Counted from the first letter of the stretch, positions 15,639-23,587 are shown. The stretch is DNA of 36,461 bases from Streptomyces roseus (GCF_001044425.1 NZ_LFML01000080.1:1-36461), one strand, 5' to 3'. Notes: a model not told the origin generated them from the sequence alone. Translations and numbers: made by a program.

Positions 15639-17003
15639 TCAGGTCATCCAGCGGTCCGGACGGGCGTCCGCGCGGGAGGTGCGGGAGCGGGCCGCCTGGG
15701 CGTCCAGCAGCGCGGCGGCCTCGGCCGCCGGGCGCAGCCGGGCCGTGACCGTGCCGCCCGCCCCGTTGTCCACGTGGACCTCGGCGAGGCCCTGCACCCG
15801 CTCCCACGGGCCCTGGGTGAGCCGGACGCTCTGCACCTTGGCGTGCGGGACGATCTCCGTACGGCGGCACAGCAGCCCCCGGCGGGCGGCGAACACGTCC
15901 GCGGAGACGGCCAGGGCGTAGCCCCGCCACCACACCGGGACCACCCACCGCGATCCGCGCCTCGGGGACCGGACGAAGCCGAGGGCGGCCAGGTCCACGC
16001 CCGGCAGCACGCGGGCGACGACCGCCTGGGCGGCGGCCCGTGAGGCCACCGGGACCAGGACCCCGTTCTTCGATCCGGCCACCGCCAGCTCCACGCGGAC
16101 CCAGTCCCGGCGCCGCCACAGCAGGGGCTCCACGATCCGTACGGTCTGCACGCGGCCCGGCGGCACCGTCTCGTGGGCCCGGTCCAGCAGCCCGTGGTCC
16201 AGGCGCAGCCCGTCGGGGGACTCGGCGACCCGCCAGTCGAACTCGCTCAGGAAACGGCCGGCCGTCCCGGACCACAGGCCGCCCAGCATGGGCAGCATGG
16301 TGGCGATCGTCGCCCACGGGTTGCCGCTGAACCACCACACCGCGACGGGGGCGATCAGCCCGGCGGCGAGCGCCGCCCACGCCGAGAGCGTGAGCAGCAG
16401 CGACACCACGAGATCGGCGGGCCGCACCCGCAGCAGCTCCCGCTGCGGGGCCTCGCCGAGCGCGACGGCCTCGGCGGGCGCGAACCCGGCGGCGCGGGCC
16501 AGCAGCTCGGCGCGCAGCGCGACGGCCTCGCGCTCTTCGAGGAAGGCGAGCTCGTCCTTGTCCTCGGCGCCGATCACGTCGAGCCGCAGCTTGGCCACAC
16601 CCGCGACCCGGGCCAGCAGCGGCCGGGTCACGTCGATGGCCTGGATGCGGTCGAGGCGGATGTGTGCGGTGCGGCGGAAGAGCAGCCCGCTGCGGATGCG
16701 CAGCTCGGTGTCGGTGACGGCGTAGTGGGTGAACCACCAGCTCAGGAACCCGTAGACGCCGAAGACCACGACGAGTGCGAGCAGCGCGAGGCCGCGCAGG
16801 GTCACGGAGAGTCCGCTCGCCCACCGCTGGATCTGGTCGGCCTGCTGGGCGGCGACACCGACGGTCGCGCCGATGGGCACCCAGGCCCGGCGCAGCGGCG
16901 TGAGCAGGTGCAGCCGGCGCTCGACGGCGGGGGCGGCTGAGGCGGCGGGGGCGGCTGCGTCCGGTCCCGCGGCCTCGGCCTCGGCTCCTGCTTCGGCGGT
17001 CAC
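15639..17003 (-). CDS. Large bacterial PH-domain (YdbT-like) membrane protein
   Basis: 454 residues. An Ala-rich cytosolic N-terminus (about 30 residues) precedes paired membrane helices (about 50-110) and a bPH2 domain (YAVTDTELRIRSGLLFRRTA, then HIRLDRIQAIDVTRPLL). A second membrane pair (about 200-240) and two more PH-like repeats follow (LDHGLLDRAHETVPPGRVQT; ADVFAARRGLLCRRTEIVP). This matches the YdbT family, which is encoded in Bacillus next to the smaller YdbS. That pair has been linked to resistance to membrane-active antimicrobials. The GTG at 17003 overlaps the stop of the smaller PH gene by 4 bp, so the two subunits are probably made together. Biochemical function is not established. 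Confidence 0.85.
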   Translation of the reverse strand: MTAEAGAEAEAAGPDAAAPAASAAPAVERRLHLLTPLRRAWVPIGATVGVAAQQADQIQRWASGLSVTLRGLALLALVVVFGVYGFLSWWFTHYAVTDTELRIRSGLLFRRTAHIRLDRIQAIDVTRPLLARVAGVAKLRLDVIGAEDKDELAFLEEREAVALRAELLARAAGFAPAEAVALGEAPQRELLRVRPADLVVSLLLTLSAWAALAAGLIAPVAVWWFSGNPWATIATMLPMLGGLWSGTAGRFLSEFDWRVAESPDGLRLDHGLLDRAHETVPPGRVQTVRIVEPLLWRRRDWVRVELAVAGSKNGVLVPVASRAAAQAVVARVLPGVDLAALGFVRSPRRGSRWVVPVWWRGYALAVSADVFAARRGLLCRRTEIVPHAKVQSVRLTQGPWERVQGLAEVHVDNGAGGTVTARLRPAAEAAALLDAQAARSRTSRADARPDRWMT

Positions 17004-17491
17004 AGGCCCGCCGACCTTGCCTCGCCGAGCTCCGTCAGCCGGTCCCGCAGCCGCTGCGCCTCCTGCGGAGCCAGCCCCGGAATCTTGGCGTCCGTCGCCG
17101 CGGCCGCCGTGTGCAGCTGTACGGAGGCCAGCCCGAAGCGCCGCTCCAGCGGCCCCGAGGTCACCTCGACCAGCTGCATGCGGCCGTACGGGACCACGGT
17201 CTGGGCCCGCCACAGCACGCCGCGGCTGATCAGCAGGTCGTCGGCGCGCTCGGCGTACCGCCACGAGCGCCAGTTGCGGCCGAGCAGGACCCAGCCCCAG
17301 GCCAGGGCGGCCATCCACGACGCCCCCAGGGCCGCCCACGGCGGACCGGCCGTCAAGCCGAGCAGCAGGGCGGTCCCCGCGGCGAGCGGCACCGTCCACA
17401 TCACCAGCAGCAGCCTGCGCAGCCGCAGCAGCCCGCCGGGCAGGCCCACCCACTCGCCCCGCCCCGTGTCACCCGTCGTCCCCGTTTCCAT
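17000..17491 (-). CDS. Small bacterial PH-domain (YdbS-like) membrane protein
   Basis: 163 residues. Two hydrophobic helices (about 30-75) are followed by one bPH2 domain: ERADDLLISRGVLWRAQTVV, VPYGRMQLVEVTSGPLERRF, and then an LHTAAAATDAKIPGL segment. It is the first gene of a two-gene unit with the larger YdbT-like protein, overlapping it by 4 bp. The ATG at 17491 has TACTCT exactly 6 nt upstream. A GAGGGG lies directly against the ATG, too close to act as a ribosome binding site. A long perfect inverted repeat (17507-17558) begins 3 nt upstream of the -10, so expression may be repressed or activated from that site. Confidence 0.85.
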   Translation of the reverse strand: METGTTGDTGRGEWVGLPGGLLRLRRLLLVMWTVPLAAGTALLLGLTAGPPWAALGASWMAALAWGWVLLGRNWRSWRYAERADDLLISRGVLWRAQTVVPYGRMQLVEVTSGPLERRFGLASVQLHTAAAATDAKIPGLAPQEAQRLRDRLTELGEARSAGL

Positions 17492-17497
17492 CCCCTC

Positions 17498-17503
17498 AGA
17501 GTA
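17498..17503 (-). promoter_or_regulatory. -10 element TACTCT for the PH-domain operon
   Basis: TACTCT on the minus strand, 6 nt before the ATG at 17491, fits a leaderless transcript. The left arm of the 16-bp inverted repeat starts 3 nt upstream. Confidence 0.45.
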
Positions 17504-17506
17504 GGG

Positions 17507-17558
17507 GGGTGGCGTGTCGGCCGGACCGGGCTCACGGTGCCTGGCCGACACGCCACCC
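17507..17558. promoter_or_regulatory. Perfect 16-bp inverted repeat between divergent PH-domain and nuoD-like genes
   Basis: GGGTGGCGTGTCGGCC at 17507-17522 is repeated in inverted orientation at 17543-17558, with 20 nt between the arms. The 90-nt gap holds the starts of both divergent genes. The left arm abuts the -10 of the PH-domain operon, and the right arm overlaps the -35 region of the nuoD-like gene. The position suits a shared operator. A 20-nt loop makes a simple terminator less likely. Confidence 0.55.
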
Positions 17559-17581
17559 GCTGCGGCTGCGACAATGCGCCC

Positions 17582-18724
17582 ATGACGGAGACCACGGTCG
17601 GCATCGGCGGAGCGGCGGAGAGCACCGACATGGTGCTCAACATCGGACCCCAGCACCCTTCCACGCACGGCGTGCTGCGCCTGCGGCTCGTCCTGGACGG
17701 CGAGCGGATCGTCAGCGCCGAGCCGGTCGTCGGCTATATGCACCGCGGCGCCGAGAAACTCTTCGAGGCGCGCGACTACCGGCAGATCGTGATGCTCGCG
17801 AACCGCCACGACTGGCTGTCCGCGTTCTCCAACGAGCTCGGCGTGGTCATGGCCGTCGAGCGGATGCTCGGCATGGAGGTCCCCGAGCGGGCCGTTTGGA
17901 TGCGGACCCTGCTCGCCGAGCTGAACCGGGTGCTCAACCACCTGATGTTCCTCGGCTCGTACCCCCTCGAACTGGGCGGGATCACCCCGATCTTCCACGC
18001 GTTCCGCGAGCGCGAGGAGCTCCAGGCCGTCATGGAGGAGATCTCCGGCGGCCGCATGCACTACATGTTCAACCGCGTCGGCGGCCTCAAGGAGGACCTC
18101 CCGGCGGGCTGGCTCGGCCGGGCGCGCGCCGCGATCGCCGACGTCCGCAGCCGCATGGACGTGTACGACAAGCTGGTCCACGGCAACGAGATCTTCCGCG
18201 GCCGCACGCGCGCGGTGGGGGTGCTCTCCGCCGAGGCGGTGCACGCGTACGGGGTGTCCGGCCCGATCGCCCGCGCCTCCGGCGTCGACTTCGACCTGCG
18301 CCGGGACGAGCCGTACCTGGCGTACGGGGAGCTCCAGGACGTACTGAAGGTGGTCACCCGCACCGAGGGCGACTGCCTGGCCCGCTTCGAATGCCTCCTG
18401 GACCAGACGCACAACGCGCTCGACCTGGCCGCGGCCTGCCTGGACCGGATGGCCGAGCTGCCGCCCGGGCCGATCAACCAGCGCCTGCCGAAGGTGCTGA
18501 AGGCGCCCGAGGGAGCCACGTACGCGTGGACCGAGAACCCCCTCGGCATCAACGGCTACTACCTCGTCTCCAAGGGCGAGAAGACCCCGTACCGGCTGAA
18601 GCTGCGCTCCGCCTCGTACAACAACATCCAGGCCCTGGCGGTGCTGCTGCCGGGGCAGCTGGTCGCGGACATGGTGGCGATCCTGGGCTCGCTGTTCTTC
18701 GTCGTGGGAGACATCGACAAGTGA
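17582..18724 (+). CDS. nuoD: Orphan NADH dehydrogenase subunit D (NuoD-like)
   Basis: 380 residues, 49-kDa subunit family of respiratory complex I. The protein has the IGPQHPSTHG motif (21-30) with both histidines, GYMHRGAEKL (51-60) with the conserved Arg55 near cluster N2, the VPERA and LAELNRVLNHL segments, FREREELQ, GRMHYMFNRVGG with His160, and a C-terminal VVGDIDK. In canonical subunits the segment after HRG reads roughly PYxDRxDY and its Tyr binds the quinone headgroup. Here the same place reads MLANRHDW (71-78), so Leu72 replaces that Tyr. No other nuo genes are adjacent. GACAAT lies 6 nt before the ATG. It may be a paralogue with altered or no quinone chemistry. Confidence 0.9.
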   Translation: MTETTVGIGGAAESTDMVLNIGPQHPSTHGVLRLRLVLDGERIVSAEPVVGYMHRGAEKLFEARDYRQIVMLANRHDWLSAFSNELGVVMAVERMLGMEVPERAVWMRTLLAELNRVLNHLMFLGSYPLELGGITPIFHAFREREELQAVMEEISGGRMHYMFNRVGGLKEDLPAGWLGRARAAIADVRSRMDVYDKLVHGNEIFRGRTRAVGVLSAEAVHAYGVSGPIARASGVDFDLRRDEPYLAYGELQDVLKVVTRTEGDCLARFECLLDQTHNALDLAAACLDRMAELPPGPINQRLPKVLKAPEGATYAWTENPLGINGYYLVSKGEKTPYRLKLRSASYNNIQALAVLLPGQLVADMVAILGSLFFVVGDIDK

Positions 18725-18731
18725 GGAGTCC

Positions 18732-18761
18732 GGGAACTCCCGTGCTCGATCGGGAGTTCCC
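18732..18761 (+). terminator. Hairpin terminator after the nuoD-like gene
   Basis: An 11-bp perfect stem: GGGAACTCCCG at 18732-18742 pairs with CGGGAGTTCCC at 18751-18761 around an 8-nt loop. It begins 8 nt after the stop codon and is followed by TGCTT. Confidence 0.75.
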
Positions 18762-18765
18762 TGCT

Positions 18766-18771
18766 TAGGGT
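18766..18771 (+). promoter_or_regulatory. -10 element TAGGGT for the arylamine N-acetyltransferase gene
   Basis: TAGGGT lies exactly 6 nt before the ATG at 18778 and directly after the upstream terminator. There is no Shine-Dalgarno sequence, so the transcript is probably leaderless. Confidence 0.45.
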
Positions 18772-18777
18772 GCGGGC

Positions 18778-19626
18778 ATGACCACTGGCCTGTTCGACGG
18801 CTACCTGAGGCGGCTCGGCTTCGCACGGCCGCCCCGGCCCACCATCGAGGCGCTGTTCGCGCTCCAGCGCGCCCACGTCGAGCGCGTACCGTACGAGAAC
18901 CTCGGCATACAGCTCGGCCGGCCGCCCGGCATCGACCCGGAGCTGTCCGTACGCCGCATCGCGGCCGGGCGCGGCGGGTACTGCTTCCACCTCAACGGGG
19001 CCTTCGCGGTGCTCCTGGAGGCCCTCGGCTTCGACGTGACCCGGCATCTGGCGGGCGTCATCGGCCGGGACGAGCGCGAGCGCCGGGACGTCAACGGCGA
19101 CCACCTCGCGCTGACGGTCCGGGCCGGCGGCGAGGAGTTCTTCGTCGACACCGGGCTCGGCGACGGCCCGTACGAGCCGCTGCCGCTGCGCGCCGGAACG
19201 TACCGGCAGGGGGAGTTCACGTACGAACTGCACCCGCTGGGCGGGGACCTGCCCGGCTGGCGCTACGTCTACGAGGCGGGACCCTTCCCGGTGGTCAACA
19301 TGCTCGCGGCCCCGGCGGCGGCGCCGGCCGACTTCGAGGCCACGCACGTACGGCTGTCGACCGGGCCGGACTCGGGCTTCGTACGGACCCTCGCGCTGCT
19401 GCGGCGCGACGCCCACGGCATCGACGCGCTGCGGGGCCGGGTGCTGAGCCGGACCGAGCCGGGGAAGGGCACGACCGAGCGGGTCCTGGACACGCCGGGC
19501 GAGTTCTGGGCGGTGGTGGGCGGCGTCTTCGGCCGGGAGCTCGACGACCTGTCCCCGGCGGACCGCACGGCGCTGTGGGAGCGGGTCTGCACGGCCCACG
19601 CGTCATGGCTGGCCGCCCGGACCTGA
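18778..19626 (+). CDS. nat: Arylamine N-acetyltransferase
   Basis: 282 residues. NAT enzymes move an acetyl group from acetyl-CoA through a cysteine to aromatic amines or hydrazines, and relatives form amides in ansamycin biosynthesis. The catalytic triad is visible: Cys69 in RGGYCFHLNGAF, His109 in NGDHLALTV and Asp124 in FVDTGLGDG. Supporting motifs are VPYENLGIQLG near residue 37 and the usual middle beta-barrel. The length is typical. It stands as its own unit between the nuoD terminator and a small zinc-ribbon-like gene. A role in detoxification is a fair default; no biosynthetic partners are adjacent. Confidence 0.93.
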   Translation: MTTGLFDGYLRRLGFARPPRPTIEALFALQRAHVERVPYENLGIQLGRPPGIDPELSVRRIAAGRGGYCFHLNGAFAVLLEALGFDVTRHLAGVIGRDERERRDVNGDHLALTVRAGGEEFFVDTGLGDGPYEPLPLRAGTYRQGEFTYELHPLGGDLPGWRYVYEAGPFPVVNMLAAPAAAPADFEATHVRLSTGPDSGFVRTLALLRRDAHGIDALRGRVLSRTEPGKGTTERVLDTPGEFWAVVGGVFGRELDDLSPADRTALWERVCTAHASWLAART

Positions 19627-19654
19627 TGTCGGTACGGGGGTGCAGACTTGGGGC

Positions 19655-19870
19655 ATGTCCCTCTCTCCCCGACGGGCCTGCCCCGCATGCGGGCGCGACT
19701 GCGCCGTGACCGCCGGCCGGATCGCCCGCCACGACCCTCCCGCCGGCCGCGCCCGGGCGGACCTGGTCTCCTGCCCGGGCTCGCGGGCCCGCGTGGTGCT
19801 CGGCGCCTCGGCCCCCACCCTGGACGGCTTCACCCTGGCGCCCCTGCCGGGCCAACTCCCGCTGTTCTGA
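19655..19870 (+). CDS. Small zinc-ribbon-like hypothetical protein
   Basis: 71 residues beginning MSLSPRRACPACGRDCAVTA and ending PGQLPLF. The N-terminal CPACGRDC resembles half of a zinc ribbon or rubredoxin-like knuckle. A further Cys sits in SCPGSR, so a three- or four-Cys metal site is possible. The rest is Pro- and Ala-rich with no recognised domain. CAGACT lies 6 nt before the ATG at 19655. An upstream in-frame GTG at 19640 would add MQTWG and is an alternative start. It converges on the 19889-20995 gene with 18 nt between stops. Function unknown. Confidence 0.6.
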   Translation: MSLSPRRACPACGRDCAVTAGRIARHDPPAGRARADLVSCPGSRARVVLGASAPTLDGFTLAPLPGQLPLF

Positions 19871-19888
19871 GGGCCGGCGGGCGTCCGC

Positions 19889-20995
19889 CTACGAGATGGC
19901 GGTGCGCAGGCGGACGACGTCGATCGGCTCCGTCTCGTCGTGGGCCGTCAGGTCGATGACCTGGCCCACCGCGCGCTGTTCGGGGGTGGGCTGCTTGAAG
20001 CCCTGCTCCTTGGCCGGCTGCTCCGCGGCCGCCGGCTCCGCCTGAGCGGATTCCGCGTGGTGGACCGCGAGGGCCTCCGCACCGACCACGTCCGCCAGGT
20101 CCTCGTTCTGGACCGATTCGATGACCGCGCGGGCCTGGGCCGCGGTCTTGGTGCCGAAGAAGTCGAAGCCGCCCTCGACGCGGGAGGCCGAGCGGCGCGC
20201 GGCCGAGTACGGGGCCACGGCGGCGGCCGGACGGCGCGCCGGTACGGCGCCCGTACGGGCGGGGCCGGCCCCCGGCGCCACCGGCTCGGCGGCGTCCCCG
20301 GTCTGCGGCGTCTTCGGCCGGGACGGCTCGGGCTCGCTCCTCCCCGAGGCCTTCGCCTTCCCCTTCGCCTCGGCCTTCGACTCGGCCTTTTCCTCGGCCT
20401 TCGCCTCCGCCTTGCGGACCAGGGCGGCCATGGCGGCGTTGGCCCGGGCGTAGCCCACGCTGGTGGGCGCCCCGCTCGACGTGCGCTCCTCGGTCACCGC
20501 CGGGAGCTCCTTCGGCGCCGCCGGGGAGGCCGGGGCCGCCGAGGCCTCGATGGCGAGCAGCCGGCGGCCCTCCAGGGCGCTGGCCCGCTCGGTCTCGGCG
20601 GTGGCGTACCGCCGCAGCAGCGCGGCGTGCTCACCGCGCAGCCCCGCGAGTTCGACCCGCTTGGCCCGCAGCTTCGCGTCCAGCTTGGCGCGCAGCGCCC
20701 GGGCCTCTTCGAGATCGGACTCCAGCTCGGCTATCCGCTCCTCGGTCTTCCACTCGTCCTTGACCCGCTCGCGGGCGAGTTCGGCCACGCGGCGGCCGGC
20801 CGCGCGGTCCCAGGCGCGCATGAGGACGGCGCCGGACACGCCCGCCGCGCCCGCGAGGGCCACGAGCAGGCGCAGGGGCAGGGGTTCCGCGAGCAGCCAG
20901 GCCGCGGCCGCGCTGGCGACGGAGACTCCGGCCACGGTCGTCGGCGTGAGCAGCCGGTGCAGGGGTTCGGGATTGCGGTGGCGTCCACGGGGCAT
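19889..20995 (-). CDS. Membrane-anchored coiled-coil hypothetical protein
   Basis: 368 residues. Two hydrophobic helices (about 18-62) are followed by a charged coiled coil (about 65-125: RVKDEWKTEERIAELESDLE onward). A long low-complexity region has K-A-E repeats (about 195-220), then Pro/Ala-rich linkers and a short C-terminal block (GGFDFFGTKTAAQARAVIES; VIDLTAHDETEPIDVVRLRT). The layout suggests a membrane tether with a long cytosolic arm, but no enzyme motif is present. TAAATT sits 7 nt before the ATG at 20995. This gene is the downstream neighbour of the betaine importer genes on the same strand but is separated from them by a strong hairpin. Function unknown. Confidence 0.75.
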   Translation of the reverse strand: MPRGRHRNPEPLHRLLTPTTVAGVSVASAAAAWLLAEPLPLRLLVALAGAAGVSGAVLMRAWDRAAGRRVAELARERVKDEWKTEERIAELESDLEEARALRAKLDAKLRAKRVELAGLRGEHAALLRRYATAETERASALEGRRLLAIEASAAPASPAAPKELPAVTEERTSSGAPTSVGYARANAAMAALVRKAEAKAEEKAESKAEAKGKAKASGRSEPEPSRPKTPQTGDAAEPVAPGAGPARTGAVPARRPAAAVAPYSAARRSASRVEGGFDFFGTKTAAQARAVIESVQNEDLADVVGAEALAVHHAESAQAEPAAAEQPAKEQGFKQPTPEQRAVGQVIDLTAHDETEPIDVVRLRTAIS

Positions 20996-21002
20996 GGCCT
21001 GA

Positions 21003-21008
21003 AATTTA
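21003..21008 (-). promoter_or_regulatory. -10 element TAAATT for the coiled-coil protein gene
   Basis: TAAATT on the minus strand is 7 nt before the ATG at 20995, with no ribosome binding site. This suggests a leaderless transcript independent of the importer operon. Confidence 0.45.
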
Positions 21009-21028
21009 CAGGGCGTGGGGGTCGAGTG

Positions 21029-21066
21029 GGGTAACTGCCCGGCAATCTGTGGCCGGGCAGTTACCC
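21029..21066 (-). terminator. 15-bp hairpin ending the betaine importer operon
   Basis: GGGTAACTGCCCGGC at 21029-21043 pairs perfectly with 21052-21066 around an 8-nt loop. It lies 30 nt after the stop of the binding-protein gene (minus strand) and before the next gene's promoter. No T-run follows. Confidence 0.7.
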
Positions 21067-21096
21067 GTCATTTCTCCACCAAACCCGTAACTACTC

Positions 21097-22089
21097 CTAC
21101 TTCGTGAGGCCCTTCGCCTTCAGATAGGCCTTCGCGGCGTCCGCCGGCTTCTCGCGCTGGGCGTCCACCTTCTTGTTCAACTCGACGAGGTCGGCGGTCG
21201 TGAGGACCTTGGTGAGCTTGTCGAGGGCGGCCGCGATCTCCGGGGATCCGGCGTCCCTCGCGTTGACCACCGGCAGGACGTTGTCGGCGTTCTGGAGCTT
21301 CTTGTCGTCCTCCAGCAGGACCAGGCCGAAGGTGTCGAGCGTGGCGTCGGTGGTCGTGGTGAGCGCCAGCTGGTCCACGCCGTCCTTGACGGCCTGCTTG
21401 GCCTGCGGGGTGCCGACGCCCTTCGGGTCAATACCGGAAACGTCGATTCCGTACGTCTTCTTCAACCCCGGTGCGCAGAAGGGCCGTACGGCGCATTCGT
21501 CACCCGCCGCGATCTTCACCTTCAGCCCCGACTTACCAAGATCGGAAAGCGTCTTCAGGTTGTTCTTCTGCGCGAATTCCTTCGACACGGCGAACGCGTT
21601 CTGGTCGACCGCCGGGCCCGCCGGCAGCGCCTTCAGGCCGAGCGGCCCCGCCAGCTTCTCCAGCCCCGCGACCGTCGCCGCCACGTCGCTGGACGCGACC
21701 GGCTTCTCCTCCGGCGCCTTCGGGCCGTTCACCTTGGCGTTGAGGAACTCCGCGAGGGTGGCCGCGTACTCCGGGACGACGTCGATCTCGCCCTTCTCCA
21801 GCGAGGGCTCGTACAGCTCGCGGTTGTTCACCGTGGTGACCGACGTGCTGTAGCCGGCGTCGGCCAGCACCTGCGCGTACAGCTCCGCCAGCACGTTGGA
21901 CTCCGTGAACCCGGCGGCGCCGATCACGATCTTGCCCTTGGCGGAACCGGAACCGGAGTCGGAGGGCGCGGAGGCACCCGACCCCGTGTCCTTGCTCTTC
22001 TCCAGGCTGTCTCCGCCGCACGCGGCGAGAGAGGCGGTCAGGGCCGCCGCCCCCAGTACGGCGCCGAGGACGCGCGTGGACTTGCTCAT
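21097..22089 (-). CDS. Glycine betaine/choline-type ABC importer binding lipoprotein
   Basis: 330 residues, OpuAC/ProX-type substrate-binding protein for quaternary ammonium compounds. It has a lipoprotein signal with the lipobox LAAC (about residues 19-22), a Ser/Gly-rich linker, then KIVIGAAGFTESNVLAELYA and NRELYEPSLEKGEIDVVPEY, which are typical of the family. TTTTDATLDTFGLVLLEDD and the C-terminal LTKVLTTADLVELNKKV also fit. A Cys pair (ECAVRPFC) could form a disulfide. The ATG at 22089 has an excellent GGAGGA site 7 nt upstream. It is the last gene of the permease-permease-binding-protein unit. The substrate (betaine, choline or carnitine) cannot be fixed from sequence alone. Confidence 0.92.
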   Translation of the reverse strand: MSKSTRVLGAVLGAAALTASLAACGGDSLEKSKDTGSGASAPSDSGSGSAKGKIVIGAAGFTESNVLAELYAQVLADAGYSTSVTTVNNRELYEPSLEKGEIDVVPEYAATLAEFLNAKVNGPKAPEEKPVASSDVAATVAGLEKLAGPLGLKALPAGPAVDQNAFAVSKEFAQKNNLKTLSDLGKSGLKVKIAAGDECAVRPFCAPGLKKTYGIDVSGIDPKGVGTPQAKQAVKDGVDQLALTTTTDATLDTFGLVLLEDDKKLQNADNVLPVVNARDAGSPEIAAALDKLTKVLTTADLVELNKKVDAQREKPADAAKAYLKAKGLTK

Positions 22090-22164
22090 CTTGTGCTCCT
22101 CCAAGGGAGTGGGAACGACCAACGAACGAGAAGGACCGCGGAACGGACGGGCGGCGGGCGCGGG

Positions 22165-22830
22165 TCAGCGCGCCGCCGGCCGCGGGAAGAGCCGGTCCGC
22201 CGCCACCAGGGCGCCCTCGACCAGCAGGGCCAGCGCCGCCACCAGCAGCGCCCCCGCGAAGACCTGCGGGGTGTTGTACGTGTTGAAGCCGGCGGTGATG
22301 ATCCGGCCGAGGCCGCCCTGGCCGACCATGGCCGCGATCGTGGCCGTCGCGATCACCTGGACGGCGCCCGAGCGCAGCCCGGTCATCACCAGCTCCCGCG
22401 CGAGCGGCAGTTCCACCCGCCAGAACAGCTGCCCGCCGGACATGCCCATGCCCCGGGCGGCCTCCACGACCGAGCGGTCCACCTCGCGCATGCCCACGTA
22501 GGCATTGGTCAGCAGCGGCGGTACGGCGAAGAGCACGAGCGCGGCGATGGTGGGCAGATAGCCCGCGCTGCGCAGCGGCGAGACCATGAACAGGGCCAGC
22601 ACCGCGAAGACGGGGACGGCCCGCCCGATGTTGGAGATGTTGATCGCGAGGGTCCCGCCCTTGCCCACGTGGCCGAGCCACAGGCCGATCGGCAGGGCCA
22701 GCGCGCAGGCGATGGCGAGGGAGATCCCGCTGACGTAGACGTGTTCGCCGAGGCGGTGCCACACCCCGTTCTCCCCCGACCAGTTGGCCCCGTCGGCCAG
22801 CCAGTCCCAGGCCTGTCCCAGCACGCCCAT
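22165..22830 (-). CDS. Glycine betaine-type ABC importer permease (second)
   Basis: 221 residues with about five to six membrane helices. The binding-protein-dependent transport loop that contacts the ATPase is EAARGMGMSGGQLFWRVELP. VGQGGLGRIITAG near the end is characteristic of OpuCB/OpuCD permeases. It starts 4 nt after the stop of the first permease gene, so the two are coupled and probably form the heterodimeric channel. The binding-protein gene follows after 75 nt. Confidence 0.92.
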   Translation of the reverse strand: MGVLGQAWDWLADGANWSGENGVWHRLGEHVYVSGISLAIACALALPIGLWLGHVGKGGTLAINISNIGRAVPVFAVLALFMVSPLRSAGYLPTIAALVLFAVPPLLTNAYVGMREVDRSVVEAARGMGMSGGQLFWRVELPLARELVMTGLRSGAVQVIATATIAAMVGQGGLGRIITAGFNTYNTPQVFAGALLVAALALLVEGALVAADRLFPRPAAR

Positions 22831-22834
22831 CGCC

Positions 22835-23587
22835 TCATGCCCCCTTCGTCGGAGTCGTCGCGGCGGGCGGAGCGGGCTCGGCGGGCACCGGCTGCGCGCG
22901 CCGGGCCGCCCGCGGCGCGCGCGTCGCCCGCGTCCAGGGGGTGAGCAGCCGCTGTACGCCCAGCAGCAGCAGGTCCGCCACCAGGGCGAGCAGGACGCAC
23001 AGCACGGAGGCCGTGAGCACCTGGGCCTTGAAGGAGCTGTTGACCGCCGGGGCGATGAGGTTGCCCAGGCCGCCCTTGCCGACGATGGAGCCGACGGTGG
23101 TCAGCGCCACCGTGGACACCGTGGCGATCCGCACCCCGGCGAGCAGGGCGGGCAGCGCCAGCGGCAGTTCGACCTGCCACAGCAGCCGCCCCGGCCCGTA
23201 GCCCATGCCGCGCGCCGCCTCCCGCACCTCCTCGGGCACCGCTTCCAGGCCGGCCATCGCGTTGCGGACCAGGATGGTCAGCGAGTACAGCACCAGCCCG
23301 GTCACCACGAGCGAGGCCGACAGCCCGAACAGCGGCAGCAGCAGGGAGAACATGGCGAGCGAGGGGACCGTGTAGAGCAGGGTGGTCAGGCCCAGCACGG
23401 GCGCGGCCCAGCGCCGGCCGCGGCGGGCCAGCAGGGCCAGCGGCAGGGACACCACGAGGCCGATGAGCACCGACACGGCCGTGATCCAGACATGCTGGAC
23501 CGTGGCGTCGGTGAGCTCCTGGGAGCGGGACGTGACGTAGTCCCAGCAGATCCAGTCGTTCGCCACCAGGCAGTTCTGCCCGGCCAT
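22835..23587 (-). CDS. Glycine betaine-type ABC importer permease (first)
   Basis: 250 residues with six or so membrane helices. The ATPase-contacting loop EAARGMGYGPGRLLWQVELP and VGKGGLGNLIAPAVN identify an OpuCB/OpuCD-type permease. The C-terminal about 40 residues are an Ala/Pro/Arg-rich cytosolic tail not seen in short relatives. The ATG at 23587 is chosen because GGTGAGG precedes it closely; an in-frame start upstream at 23617 is less likely. It heads the minus-strand unit and diverges from the ATPase gene across a 153-nt gap. Confidence 0.92.
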   Translation of the reverse strand: MAGQNCLVANDWICWDYVTSRSQELTDATVQHVWITAVSVLIGLVVSLPLALLARRGRRWAAPVLGLTTLLYTVPSLAMFSLLLPLFGLSASLVVTGLVLYSLTILVRNAMAGLEAVPEEVREAARGMGYGPGRLLWQVELPLALPALLAGVRIATVSTVALTTVGSIVGKGGLGNLIAPAVNSSFKAQVLTASVLCVLLALVADLLLLGVQRLLTPWTRATRAPRAARRAQPVPAEPAPPAATTPTKGA

